From Thalassovita sp. (GTDB taxonomy: Bacteria; Pseudomonadota; Alphaproteobacteria; Rhodobacterales; Rhodobacteraceae): DNA of 64,000 nt. Below, piece after piece: positions 8,277 through 16,299 of this stretch. Numbering within the stretch: the stretch's first letter is position 1; every line of letters starts with the position of its first letter. The translations under genes were made by a program, and so were the position numbers. The stretch covers positions 1,488,001 to 1,552,000 of the forward strand of contig NZ_OY829290.1 in NCBI RefSeq assembly GCF_963691685.1, written 5' to 3'. Under the pieces are notes generated by a model, which had not been told where the DNA came from, ran no database searches, and saw nothing but the letters and a program-made list of their open reading frames with translations.

Positions 8277-8912
8277 ATGAACGATCCGATTGATACTTAC
8301 ATGAATACCCTGGTGCCTATGGTGGTTGAGCAGACCAGCCGTGGGGAGCGGGCTTATGATATTTTCTCGCGCCTGCTGAAAGAGCGCATCATTTTCCTCA
8401 ACGGTCCGGTGCATGACGGCATGTCCTCGCTGATCGTTGCCCAGCTGCTGCACCTGGAGGCGGAGAACCCGTCGAAAGAAATCTCGATGTACATCAACTC
8501 ACCCGGTGGCGTTGTGACCTCGGGTCTGTCGATCTACGACACCATGCAGTACATCAAACCAAAGGTTTCGACCCTGGTGATTGGTCAGGCGGCCTCGATG
8601 GGTTCGCTTCTGCTGACCGCGGGTGAGGCCGGCATGCGCTTCTCGCTGCCGAACTCCCGCGTGATGGTGCACCAGCCCTCGGGTGGTTATCAGGGGCAGG
8701 CGACGGATATCATGATCCACGCGCAGGAAACCCAGAAACTGAAAACCCGTCTGAACGAAATTTACGTCAAACACACCGGCCGCACCTATGAAGAGGTTGA
8801 GGCCGGTCTGGAGCGCGACAACTTCATGTCGCCGGAAGAGGCCAAGGAATGGGGCCTGATTGACGAGATTGTCACCAACCGCGCCAAAACCGGCGACGAC
8901 GGCGACAGCTAA
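8277..8912 (+). CDS. clpP: ClpP, ATP-dependent Clp protease proteolytic subunit
   Basis: The serine protease core of ClpXP/ClpAP, a tetradecameric cytoplasmic chamber that degrades unfolded and tagged proteins. The catalytic triad is intact: S107 in GQAASMGS, H132 in MVHQPSGG and D181 in LERDNF. At 211 residues it has normal length. It is followed by its own terminator and then by clpX 149 bases later, the usual order in alphaproteobacteria. Confidence 0.98.
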   Translation: MNDPIDTYMNTLVPMVVEQTSRGERAYDIFSRLLKERIIFLNGPVHDGMSSLIVAQLLHLEAENPSKEISMYINSPGGVVTSGLSIYDTMQYIKPKVSTLVIGQAASMGSLLLTAGEAGMRFSLPNSRVMVHQPSGGYQGQATDIMIHAQETQKLKTRLNEIYVKHTGRTYEEVEAGLERDNFMSPEEAKEWGLIDEIVTNRAKTGDDGDS

Positions 8913-8920
8913 ACCTAAGA

Positions 8921-8954
8921 CACACGGGCGTTAACGCGCCCGTGTGACGTTTTT
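8921..8954 (+). terminator. Terminator after clpP
   Basis: A perfect 10-bp stem, CACACGGGCG (8921-8930) and CGCCCGTGTG (8937-8946), is followed by ACGTTTTTG. It lies 8 bases after the clpP stop and implies that clpX has its own promoter in the 8955-9061 gap. Confidence 0.85.
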
Positions 8955-9061
8955 GCATTGTGGCTGCCTGAGGGCTGTCTTAAGCTATCTCTCCAAGGGA
9001 TGCAGGACAGCCAGACGGCAGCATCTGAGTAACCTGAGACTTCAGGCCTGAAAGGGACGAA

Positions 9062-10324
9062 ATGGCGACGAATACCGGTGGCGACAGCAAGAACACGCTT
9101 TACTGCTCCTTCTGCGGCAAGAGCCAGCATGAGGTGCGCAAGCTGATTGCCGGCCCAACCGTCTTCATCTGTGATGAATGCGTTGAGCTGTGCATGGATA
9201 TCATCCGGGAAGAGACCAAGAGCGCGGGCCTGAAATCCTCGGAAGGGGTGCCAACCCCGATGGATATCTGCAACGTTCTGGACGATTACGTGATCGGTCA
9301 GGCGATGGCGAAGCGGGTGCTGTCGGTGGCGGTTCACAACCACTACAAACGTCTGAACCACGCACAGAAGTCGGGCGATATCGAACTGTCGAAATCGAAC
9401 ATTCTGCTGATAGGCCCAACCGGTTGCGGTAAAACGCTGCTGGCCCAGACCCTTGCGCGTATTCTGGATGTGCCCTTCACCATGGCAGATGCCACCACGC
9501 TGACCGAAGCGGGTTACGTGGGTGAAGATGTTGAAAACATCATTCTGAAGCTGTTGCAGGCCTCGGAATATAATGTGGAACGCGCGCAGCGTGGCATCGT
9601 CTACATCGACGAAGTAGATAAAATCACCCGCAAGTCGGAAAACCCATCGATCACCCGCGATGTTTCGGGTGAGGGCGTGCAGCAGGCACTGCTGAAGCTG
9701 ATGGAAGGGACCGTGGCTTCGGTTCCGCCGCAGGGTGGCCGTAAGCATCCGCAGCAGGAATTCCTGCAGGTCGACACCACGAACATCCTGTTTATCTGTG
9801 GTGGTGCGTTTGCCGGTCTGGACAAGATCATTGGCCAGCGTGGCAAAGGTTCGGCCATGGGCTTTGGCGCGGACGTGCGGGAAAACGACGAACGCGGTGT
9901 GGGTGAGGTCTTCAAGGATCTGGAACCCGAAGATCTGCTGAAATTCGGCCTGATCCCGGAATTTGTCGGCCGTCTGCCGGTTCTGGCAACGCTGGAAGAT
10001 CTGGATCAAGACGCGCTGGTCACCATTCTGACCCAGCCGAAAAACGCCCTGGTCAAGCAGTACCAGCGTCTGTTCGAACTGGAAGAGGTTGAACTGTCGT
10101 TCACCGATGACGCGCTGTCGGCCATCGCCAAACGCGCGATTGAGCGTAAAACCGGTGCCCGTGGCCTGCGGTCGATCCTCGAAGATATCCTGCTGGACAC
10201 CATGTTTGACCTGCCGGGTCAGGACAGCGTGACTGAGGTTGTTGTGAACGAAGAGGCCGTGACCTCGGACGCGCAGCCGCTGATGATCCACGGTGAGAAA
10301 AAAGAAGAAGCCAGCGCCAGCTGA
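9062..10324 (+). CDS. clpX: ClpX, ATP-dependent Clp protease ATP-binding subunit
   Basis: The AAA+ unfoldase that recognises substrates and feeds them to ClpP. The N-terminal zinc-binding domain has C15, C18, C37 and C40 (CSFC and CDEC motifs). Walker A is GPTGCGKT at 118-125, Walker B is VYIDEVDK, and the C-terminal small AAA+ domain is complete. Length 420 residues is typical. The start is supported by AAAGGGA upstream. A terminator follows directly after the stop. Confidence 0.98.
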   Translation: MATNTGGDSKNTLYCSFCGKSQHEVRKLIAGPTVFICDECVELCMDIIREETKSAGLKSSEGVPTPMDICNVLDDYVIGQAMAKRVLSVAVHNHYKRLNHAQKSGDIELSKSNILLIGPTGCGKTLLAQTLARILDVPFTMADATTLTEAGYVGEDVENIILKLLQASEYNVERAQRGIVYIDEVDKITRKSENPSITRDVSGEGVQQALLKLMEGTVASVPPQGGRKHPQQEFLQVDTTNILFICGGAFAGLDKIIGQRGKGSAMGFGADVRENDERGVGEVFKDLEPEDLLKFGLIPEFVGRLPVLATLEDLDQDALVTILTQPKNALVKQYQRLFELEEVELSFTDDALSAIAKRAIERKTGARGLRSILEDILLDTMFDLPGQDSVTEVVVNEEAVTSDAQPLMIHGEKKEEASAS

Positions 10325-10343
10325 TCTGAGCTATCGCTTTACC

Positions 10344-10379
10344 AAAGCCCGCCCCGGCCTGTTCCGGTGGCGGGCTTTT
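10344..10379 (+). terminator. Terminator after clpX
   Basis: AAAGCCCGCC (10344-10353) pairs with GGCGGGCTTT (10369-10378) around a 15-base loop that can itself pair (CCGG with CCGG). It sits 20 bases after clpX and carries a T-rich end. Confidence 0.8.
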
Positions 10380-10511
10380 GCTTGTCTGGGCCTTTGGCGG
10401 TGGCTTGATGCGTTTGATGGGGCCGGAAAACACCTGCTGCAGGCCCCCCGCCACTGGACCTTGAGGGGTATATGGTCCATATCTTCCGGTAACTTATTGC
10501 GGAGAGACTCA

Positions 10512-10895
10512 ATGGGCATCCTGAACACCCTGCTGCGCGCCGTCACCTGGTGGGACGGTCAGACCCTCAACACCCAGCTTTACACCGCCCGCAAAGGCGT
10601 GAAAGTGGGTGAGGATGATCAGGGCAATGTGTTCTACACCTCCAAGGACGGCAAACGTCGCTGGGTTATTTACAATGGTGAGGTTGAGGCCAGCCGCATC
10701 AGCCCTGACTGGCATGGCTGGTTGCATCACACCTTTGATGAGCTGCCGACCGACAAGCCGCTGGTCCATAAGGACTGGGAAAAGCCGCATCTGGAAAACC
10801 TCACCGGCACCGCGATGGCCTATGCCCCCGCCGGATCGATCCGTCGCTCTGAGCCGTCTGAGCGGCGCGACTATGAGGCATGGTCGCCCGAATAA
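10512..10895 (+). CDS. NDUFA12-family NADH:ubiquinone oxidoreductase accessory subunit
   Basis: A 128-residue homologue of the 17.2 kDa (NDUFA12/B17.2) accessory subunit of respiratory complex I, found in alphaproteobacteria and mitochondria. The family signature is clear: WWDGQTLNTQLYTARKG, GNVFYTSKDGKRRWVIYNG and SRISPDWHGWLHHTFDELP. It lies on the matrix/cytoplasmic side of complex I and assists assembly. The start at 10512 has GGAGA upstream; an in-frame extension to 10293 overlaps clpX and its terminator and is rejected. It heads a short run with mlaD and a DUF2155 gene, a conserved alphaproteobacterial order. Confidence 0.94.
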   Translation: MGILNTLLRAVTWWDGQTLNTQLYTARKGVKVGEDDQGNVFYTSKDGKRRWVIYNGEVEASRISPDWHGWLHHTFDELPTDKPLVHKDWEKPHLENLTGTAMAYAPAGSIRRSEPSERRDYEAWSPE

Positions 10896-10924
10896 GGCGC
10901 AAGCGCAGGCGTAAGGGGGCACCG

Positions 10925-11371
10925 ATGTCCACCAATCCCACCGAAGTTGCTGTAGGCGCAGCGGTCTTGGCCGCCGCTGTGGGCTTTGTCCTTTATGCGG
11001 GGCAGGTCACCGGGTTTACCGTACAGTCTGACGGCTATCCGCTCAGCGCGTCGTTCCGTTCACTGGAAGGGATCAGCGTTGGTTCTGACGTGCGCTTGGC
11101 CGGGGTTAAGATCGGCACCGTGACCGATATCGACCTGAACCCTCAGACCTTCCGCGCTGACACTGAATTTCTGCTGAAAGACGAGATCGATATCCCTGAC
11201 GACAGTGCCGTTGTGATCAGCTCCGAGGGGCTGCTGGGCGGCAACTTTGTGGAGATTGTTCCGGGCGGATCCCCCTTCAACTTTGAGCCGGGTTCCGAGA
11301 TCGAAGACACCCAAGGCTCCGTCTCGTTGATTTCGCTGTTGATGAAGTTTGTGTCCGGAGGCGACGAATGA
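10925..11371 (+). CDS. mlaD: MlaD-like MCE protein, phospholipid transport
   Basis: A 148-residue inner-membrane-anchored protein with one N-terminal transmembrane helix (EVAVGAAVLAAAVGFVLYAG, residues about 6-25) followed by one MCE/MlaD domain (SLEGISVGSDVRLAGVKIGTV). MlaD is the periplasmic lipid-binding ring of the MlaFEDB transporter that moves phospholipids between the outer and inner membranes. The mlaF, mlaE and mlaB partners are not in the window. AAGGGGG precedes the start. The stop overlaps the next start by ATGA. Confidence 0.9.
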   Translation: MSTNPTEVAVGAAVLAAAVGFVLYAGQVTGFTVQSDGYPLSASFRSLEGISVGSDVRLAGVKIGTVTDIDLNPQTFRADTEFLLKDEIDIPDDSAVVISSEGLLGGNFVEIVPGGSPFNFEPGSEIEDTQGSVSLISLLMKFVSGGDE

Positions 11372-11733
11372 TCCGCACCGCTGCAGTCTTTTCTTTGCTT
11401 CTGGCGTTGCCATCCGTCGCCGAAGAGGTCAGCCCGGGCACCGGCGCCGTCCTGCGCGGGCTGGACAAGGTGAACGGCGAAACCACGGATATGGAGATCC
11501 CAAATGGCGGTGAGGCCGTATTAGGCGATCTGCGGGTGTCTCTGGGGGAATGCCGCTATCCGGTGGGCAACCCGTCTGGGGACGCTTATGCCTTTGTGAC
11601 CATTCAGGGCATTGGCAAAGACGCCCCGATGTTCCGGGGTTGGATGATGGCCTCAGCCCCAGCGCTGAACGCGCTGGATCATGCGCGTTATGACGTCTGG
11701 CCGTTGCGCTGCAACACGCCTGCGGCTGAGTGA
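11368..11733 (+). CDS. DUF2155 exported protein
   Basis: A 121-residue protein with a signal peptide (MIRTAAVFSLLLALPSVAEE) and the DUF2155 core: VLRGLDKVNGETTDMEIPNGG, LGECRYPVGNPSGDAYAFV and MFRGWMMASAPALNALDHARYDVWPLRC. Two cysteines (in GECRYP and LRCNTP) could form a periplasmic disulfide. The function is unknown. It is translationally coupled to mlaD (ATGA overlap), suggesting an envelope role. Its last 46 bases overlap the 3' end of aat on the other strand. Confidence 0.88.
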   Translation: MIRTAAVFSLLLALPSVAEEVSPGTGAVLRGLDKVNGETTDMEIPNGGEAVLGDLRVSLGECRYPVGNPSGDAYAFVTIQGIGKDAPMFRGWMMASAPALNALDHARYDVWPLRCNTPAAE

Positions 11734-12335
11734 TCGACACCCTCAACGTTGAAAAATGCCCCTTCGCGTAAGGCCTCCCGCAGCAGCGCCTGATAGGCCT
11801 TGCGAGGGATTTCCACCGCCCCAAGTGAGGCAAGGTGTGGCGTGATGAACTGAGTGTCAAACAGGGTGAAACCGGTCTGCACCAAATGATCCACCAGATA
11901 GGCCAGCGCTATCTTTGAAGCATCGCGGCGGTAGCTGAACATGCTCTCGCCAAAAAAGGCGCGGCCCAGCGTGACACCGTAAACGCCCCCCGCCAGTTCA
12001 CCCTCCATCCAGACCTCCAGCGAATGGGCGCGGTCCATCGCGTTCAGCGACATGTAAAGCGCATGGATGGTGGGGTTGATCCAGGTTTCATCGCGATCCG
12101 CGCAGCCGTTCAGCACGGCCTCAAAATCGCCGTTGATCCGGATCTCATAATCCTCTTTGCGCAGACGTCGGGCCAGCGATCTGGAGATGTGGAAGCCGTC
12201 GAGGGGGAAAATCCCACGGTGGCGCGGATCAACCCAGAACACCTCGGGGTCATCGCGACTCTCAGCCATGGGGAAAATGCCCTGGGCATAGCCCGAAAGC
12301 AGGATCTGAGGGGTGAGCGTGAACTCGTCTTTCAA
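11688..12335 (-). CDS. aat: Aat, leucyl/phenylalanyl-tRNA-protein transferase
   Basis: Aat adds leucine or phenylalanine from aminoacyl-tRNA to proteins with N-terminal Arg or Lys, making them N-degron substrates for ClpS/ClpAP. Family motifs are clear: LLSGYAQGIFPMAE, VFWVDPRHRGIFPLDGFHISRSL, SLEVWMEGELAGGVYGVTLGRAFFGESMFS and LFDTQFITPHLASLGAVEIPR. I take the TTG at 12335 as the start (AGAGGATAGGCG upstream, 215 residues, beginning just before the conserved TPQILLSGY); the longer in-frame extension reads into the intergenic hairpin. It lies downstream of accC and overlaps the DUF2155 gene at its 3' end. Confidence 0.93.
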   Translation of the reverse strand: MKDEFTLTPQILLSGYAQGIFPMAESRDDPEVFWVDPRHRGIFPLDGFHISRSLARRLRKEDYEIRINGDFEAVLNGCADRDETWINPTIHALYMSLNAMDRAHSLEVWMEGELAGGVYGVTLGRAFFGESMFSYRRDASKIALAYLVDHLVQTGFTLFDTQFITPHLASLGAVEIPRKAYQALLREALREGAFFNVEGVDHSAAGVLQRNGQTS

Positions 12336-12373
12336 ACGCCTATCCTCTGGAAAAACGCCCCATGATCCGAAAC

Positions 12374-12399
12374 GGGGCCGCAGGATTGCCTGCGGCCCC
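12374..12399 (-). terminator. Stem-loop between accC and aat
   Basis: A perfect 11-bp stem (12374-12384 with 12389-12399) with an ATTG loop lies 10 bases after the accC stop in the direction of transcription. The T-tract is weak (GTTTC), so it may act as a partial terminator lowering aat expression relative to accBC. Confidence 0.6.
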
Positions 12400-12408
12400 G
12401 GCGGGGCC

Positions 12409-13755
12409 TTAGCCCATGTTTGCGTCCAACCACTTTTCCAGCCAGTGGATGTTGTAGTTGCCGGTGTGGATGTCATCTTCCTGCAGCAGCGCTGTGAACA
12501 GCGGCAGCGTGGTGTCGACGCCGTCCACGATCAATTCACCCAGCGCACGGTCCAGACGAGCCAGCGCCTCGGCACGGTCGCGGCCGTGCACGATCAGCTT
12601 GCCGATCAGGCTGTCGTAATAGGGTGGGATCGAATAGCCGTCATAAAGCGCCGAATCCATCCGCACACCCAGACCGCCAGGGGCGTGGAACTGGGTGATC
12701 TTGCCGGGGCAGGGGGCGAAGTTCGGCAGCTTTTCTGCGTTGATCCGCACCTCGATCGAGTGGCCGTTGATTTCCAGATCTTCCTGGCTGAAGGACATGG
12801 GCATGCCTTCGGCCACACGGATCTGTTCACGTACCAGATCGACACCAAAGATGCTCTCGGTGACCGGGTGTTCCACCTGCAGACGGGTGTTCATCTCAAT
12901 GAAGTAGAACTCACCGTTTTCATAAAGGAACTCAATGGTGCCGGCGCCGATGTAGTTGATCTTGGCAACCGCATCCGCACAGACCTTACCGATCGCTGCG
13001 CGTTCTTCAGGGGTGATGCAGGGGCCGGGGGCCTCTTCAAACACCTTCTGGTGACGACGCTGCAGCGAGCAATCGCGCTCACCCAGGTGAACCGCTTTGC
13101 CTTTGCCATCGCCAAAGACCTGGATCTCAATGTGGCGCGGTGTGGTGAGGTATTTCTCGATATAGACCTCATCGTTGCCGAAGGCGGCTTTGCCTTCTGC
13201 ACGTGCGGTCCTAAACGCCTCTTCCATGTCAGCGGCGGTTTGCGCCACTTTCATGCCACGGCCACCACCGCCAGCGGTTGCCTTGATGATGACGGGATAG
13301 CCGATTTCCTCACCGATACGCTTGGCTGCGGCCAGATCAGGCACGCCACCGTCAGAACCTGGAACGCAAGGCACGCCCAGATCTTTCATGGTGTCTTTGG
13401 CGGTGATCTTGTCGCCCATGACGCGGATGTGTTCCGCGGTCGGGCCGATAAAGGTCAGCCCGTGATCCTCAACGATCTGTACGAAATTCGCATTCTCAGA
13501 GAGGAAGCCGTAGCCCGGGTGGATCGCCTGCGCGCCTGTGACTTCACAGGCGGCAATGATGGCCGGGATCGACAGGTAGCTTTCGGTGCCGGAAGGCGGG
13601 CCGATGCAGACGGATTCATCCGCCATGCGCACGTGCATGGCATCGGCGTCCGCGGTCGAGTGGACCGCTACCGATTTGATGCCCATCTCGCGGCAGGCGC
13701 GGATCACGCGCAGCGCGATCTCCCCCCGGTTCGCAATCAGGATTTTATCGAACAT
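12409..13755 (-). CDS. accC: AccC, biotin carboxylase of acetyl-CoA carboxylase
   Basis: The ATP-grasp enzyme that carboxylates the biotin on AccB, the first half of the acetyl-CoA carboxylase reaction in fatty-acid synthesis. The N-terminal FDKILIANRGEIALRVIRAC, the glycine-rich ATP loop KATAGGGGRGMKV, EKYLTTPRHIEIQVFGD and FIEMNTRLQVEHPVTE (metal and catalytic region) are intact. Length 448 residues is standard. It follows accB by 9 bases in the same operon. Confidence 0.98.
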   Translation of the reverse strand: MFDKILIANRGEIALRVIRACREMGIKSVAVHSTADADAMHVRMADESVCIGPPSGTESYLSIPAIIAACEVTGAQAIHPGYGFLSENANFVQIVEDHGLTFIGPTAEHIRVMGDKITAKDTMKDLGVPCVPGSDGGVPDLAAAKRIGEEIGYPVIIKATAGGGGRGMKVAQTAADMEEAFRTARAEGKAAFGNDEVYIEKYLTTPRHIEIQVFGDGKGKAVHLGERDCSLQRRHQKVFEEAPGPCITPEERAAIGKVCADAVAKINYIGAGTIEFLYENGEFYFIEMNTRLQVEHPVTESIFGVDLVREQIRVAEGMPMSFSQEDLEINGHSIEVRINAEKLPNFAPCPGKITQFHAPGGLGVRMDSALYDGYSIPPYYDSLIGKLIVHGRDRAEALARLDRALGELIVDGVDTTLPLFTALLQEDDIHTGNYNIHWLEKWLDANMG

Positions 13756-13764
13756 GGCGCGGCC

Positions 13765-14277
13765 TTACTCGATGATGACCAGAGGGGCGCCGAACTCAAC
13801 GGCACCGCCGTCTTCGACCAGAATACGCTTCACGGTGCCCGATTTCGGGGCCGGGATCTGGTTCATGGTTTTCATCGCTTCGATGATCAGCAGGGTCTGG
13901 CCTTCGCTGACCTGGCTGCCAACGCTGACAAAGGACGGGGCGCCGGGCTCTGCCTGCAGGTAAACGGTGCCAACCATGGGCGAGGTCACTGCGCCGGGAT
14001 GGCTGGCGGGATCCTCAGCGGCGGCTGGGGCCGCGGCGGGTGCGGCAGCCGGGGCGGCTGCGGCGGGGGCGGCGGCAGGTGCGGCAGCAACAGGGGCTGC
14101 GGCGACCGGGGCTGCGACCTGAATAGCGGTCTGGCTGGCGCGGCTCACGCGAACGTTGAGGCTGTCGTTGTCACCATATTCACGCATCACTTCCAGCTCA
14201 GTCAGATCGTTGTCTGCCAGCAGCTCTGCCAGAGCCTGAATAAATTCGACGTCGGAGTCGTGTTTCTTATTAGTCAT
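13765..14277 (-). CDS. accB: AccB, biotin carboxyl carrier protein
   Basis: The carrier subunit of acetyl-CoA carboxylase. K136 in EAMKTMN is the biotinylation site within the C-terminal biotinyl domain. A long alanine/proline-rich linker (about residues 56-88) joins it to an N-terminal helix region. The ATG at 14277 is chosen over the adjacent one at 14280, because GAGGGA would otherwise touch the start codon. It is the first gene of the accB-accC pair. Confidence 0.97.
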   Translation of the reverse strand: MTNKKHDSDVEFIQALAELLADNDLTELEVMREYGDNDSLNVRVSRASQTAIQVAAPVAAAPVAAAPAAAPAAAAPAAAPAAAPAAAEDPASHPGAVTSPMVGTVYLQAEPGAPSFVSVGSQVSEGQTLLIIEAMKTMNQIPAPKSGTVKRILVEDGGAVEFGAPLVIIE

Positions 14278-14482
14278 CATTCCCTCGACCGGTTTGTGGT
14301 GGGCGCATGTACGGATCCGCCCTATCCCCATCTGGAGGGCTTATACGCCATCCTTGACGAAGCGGAAAGCGCCCATCTGGGGGGCAAAATGGGGTTTCGT
14401 GCAGAAAATTTCGAGGGGAATTGTCAAAAAAGCATCGCAGAACGCGCTTTGGCCCTTCTGTTGCTGGGCCGGGGCAGCAGAA

Positions 14483-15025
14483 TCAAAGCGGCATGCCGGC
14501 AAGTTTTGCGACCAGTTCCGCCAACTTGCGGGCCTGAAATTTTTCCAAAAGACGCGCGCGATAGACCTCAACCGTGCGATAAGAGAGGTCCAGTTCCAGA
14601 CCGATCTCTTTGCTGGTCAGGCCACGGCAGGTCAGGATCGCCACCTCGCGCTCGCGCTGGGTCAGCTCTACAATCGGGCGTTCATCTGACAGATCGGTCA
14701 CCGACCAGATGCCGCGCTGAAACGGGTCTTCGGGGGTGAGTGAGACACCGCGCACCCGGCACCAGAACATTTCGCCCGACCGGCGGATCATCACCCGCTC
14801 GTCGGAATAGCGGCCGGTTTCGGACATTGCGGCCAATCCACGTGCGCCGATATTTTCGTAGTCTTCGGGGCTGACGTAAAACTCGGCAAAGGGCACATCG
14901 GTGAAACTCTCGACGCTGCCGCCAAAGGTTTCGGCAAACTGGCGGTTGCAGCCCCGGATCACGCGGTTTTCCAGCATACACAGGCCAACAGGGGCAAATT
15001 CAAAGCCCAGTTCCGCGATATCCAT
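14483..15025 (-). CDS. PAS-LuxR transcriptional regulator
   Basis: A 180-residue regulator with one PAS domain (MDIAELGFEFAPVGLCMLENRVIRGCNRQF through the WCRVRG and WSVTDLS strands, about residues 1-110) and a C-terminal LuxR/FixJ HTH (LTQREREVAILTCRGLTSKEIGLELDLSYRTVEVYRARLLEKF). There is no receiver domain. The start at 15025 is set by a strong AGGGGAGAGGGG upstream; the longer frame runs through the divergent promoter region. It lies about 200 bases upstream of accB on the same strand and is divergent from a thiolase gene, so it could control either; the sensed signal is not evident. Confidence 0.87.
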   Translation of the reverse strand: MDIAELGFEFAPVGLCMLENRVIRGCNRQFAETFGGSVESFTDVPFAEFYVSPEDYENIGARGLAAMSETGRYSDERVMIRRSGEMFWCRVRGVSLTPEDPFQRGIWSVTDLSDERPIVELTQREREVAILTCRGLTSKEIGLELDLSYRTVEVYRARLLEKFQARKLAELVAKLAGMPL

Positions 15026-15118
15026 AATGCCCCTCTCCCCTCGATTGCGCGTATTTCTACCAATTGATCGCAGAAATGACAGCTGCATTCTTTGGTGCAA
15101 GCATAGGAGGGATGCAAA

Positions 15119-16279
15119 ATGGTTTACATCGTTGGCTGGGGGCACACCAAATTTGGCCGCCTGAGCGATCAGAGTTTGGAACAGTTGATCGTGGATGCCG
15201 GGCGTGAGGCGCTGGCGGATGCGGGGATCCCGGCGGCTGAGGTGGACGGCATGTGGCTTGGCCATTTCAACGCGGGCATGGTGGATGATGGCTTTGCCTC
15301 CTCGCTGATGATGTCAATCGATCCCGACCTGCGGTTCAAACCGGCGGTCCGGGTGGAAAACGCCTGTGCCACAGGATCTGCCGCAATTCACGCCGCGCGT
15401 CAGGCGATCCTGGCGGGTGAGTGCAAGGTGGCGCTGGTTGTTGGGGCTGAGATGATGACCCATCTGCCCGGGCCTGAGGTGACGCAGGCGCTGGGGCGTG
15501 CGGCCTATCAGCGGACCGAGGCGGGGATTTCCTTCCCCGGTGTTTTTGCCGAATTTGCCAAAGCCTATTTCGCTGAATATGGCGACCAATCCATGGCATT
15601 GGCCCAGATCGCCGCCAAGAACCACGGCAACTCGGTGAATAATCCGCTGGCACAGTTGCAGAAACCTTTGGATCTGGAGTTTTGCGCCACCGAAAGTGAC
15701 CGCAATCCGATGATCGCGGCCCCGTTGAAAAAGACTGATTGCTCGCTGGTGTCAGATGGTGCCGCTGCAGTGGTTTTGGTGGCGGAGGATCTGTTGGGGG
15801 ATGTGCAAAAGGCGGTCAAGATCCGCTCGGTTGCGCATGTGAATGACCTGTTGCCGATGGCGGGCCGTGATCTGGTGGGCTTTGAAGGGCCCAGCCGGGC
15901 GATGGCGTTGGCCTATGAGCGGGCGGGCATCACCGTCAACGATTTGGATGTCGCTGAGGTGCATGACTGTTTCACCATTGCCGAGTTGCTGATCTATGAG
16001 GCGATGGGCCTCGCGCCGCGCGGGCAGGGGGCGAACCTGCTGCGCGACGGTGTGGTGCAGGCCGGGGGACGCCTGCCGGTGAACCTGTCAGGCGGGTTGA
16101 AGGCCAAAGGCCACCCAATTGGCGCGACGGGCGTGTCGATGCACACGATGGTCGCGCGTCAGGTGACAGGGCAGGCGGACGGCATGCAGCATCCCGGTGC
16201 CAATATGGGGCTGGTGTTCAACATGGGCGGCGCCGCGGTGGCGGCCCATGTCTCCATCCTTGAGGTGGCCAAAACCTAA
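15119..16279 (+). CDS. SCP2-type thiolase / acetyl-CoA acetyltransferase family protein
   Basis: A 386-residue thiolase-superfamily protein of the SCP2/sterol-carrier thiolase branch. The nucleophilic cysteine lies in VENACATGSAA; the other conserved regions are AEVHDCFTIAELL (HDCF motif) and GLKAKGHPIGATGVSMH (catalytic His). It would cleave or form 3-ketoacyl-CoA, but the substrate cannot be read from the sequence. Many members work with a small DUF35 OB-fold partner, and none is adjacent here. It is divergent from the PAS-LuxR gene and convergent with the phosphodiesterase gene. AGGAGGG precedes the start. Confidence 0.9.
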   Translation: MVYIVGWGHTKFGRLSDQSLEQLIVDAGREALADAGIPAAEVDGMWLGHFNAGMVDDGFASSLMMSIDPDLRFKPAVRVENACATGSAAIHAARQAILAGECKVALVVGAEMMTHLPGPEVTQALGRAAYQRTEAGISFPGVFAEFAKAYFAEYGDQSMALAQIAAKNHGNSVNNPLAQLQKPLDLEFCATESDRNPMIAAPLKKTDCSLVSDGAAAVVLVAEDLLGDVQKAVKIRSVAHVNDLLPMAGRDLVGFEGPSRAMALAYERAGITVNDLDVAEVHDCFTIAELLIYEAMGLAPRGQGANLLRDGVVQAGGRLPVNLSGGLKAKGHPIGATGVSMHTMVARQVTGQADGMQHPGANMGLVFNMGGAAVAAHVSILEVAKT

Positions 16280-16299
16280 ACAGAACTCTTTTGAGGCGC

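Noticed and set aside
12313..14739. 808-residue open frame antisense to accC/accB
   Set aside because: Shadow of AccC and AccB; the glycine/serine-rich stretch is simply the complement of the AccB Ala/Pro linker.
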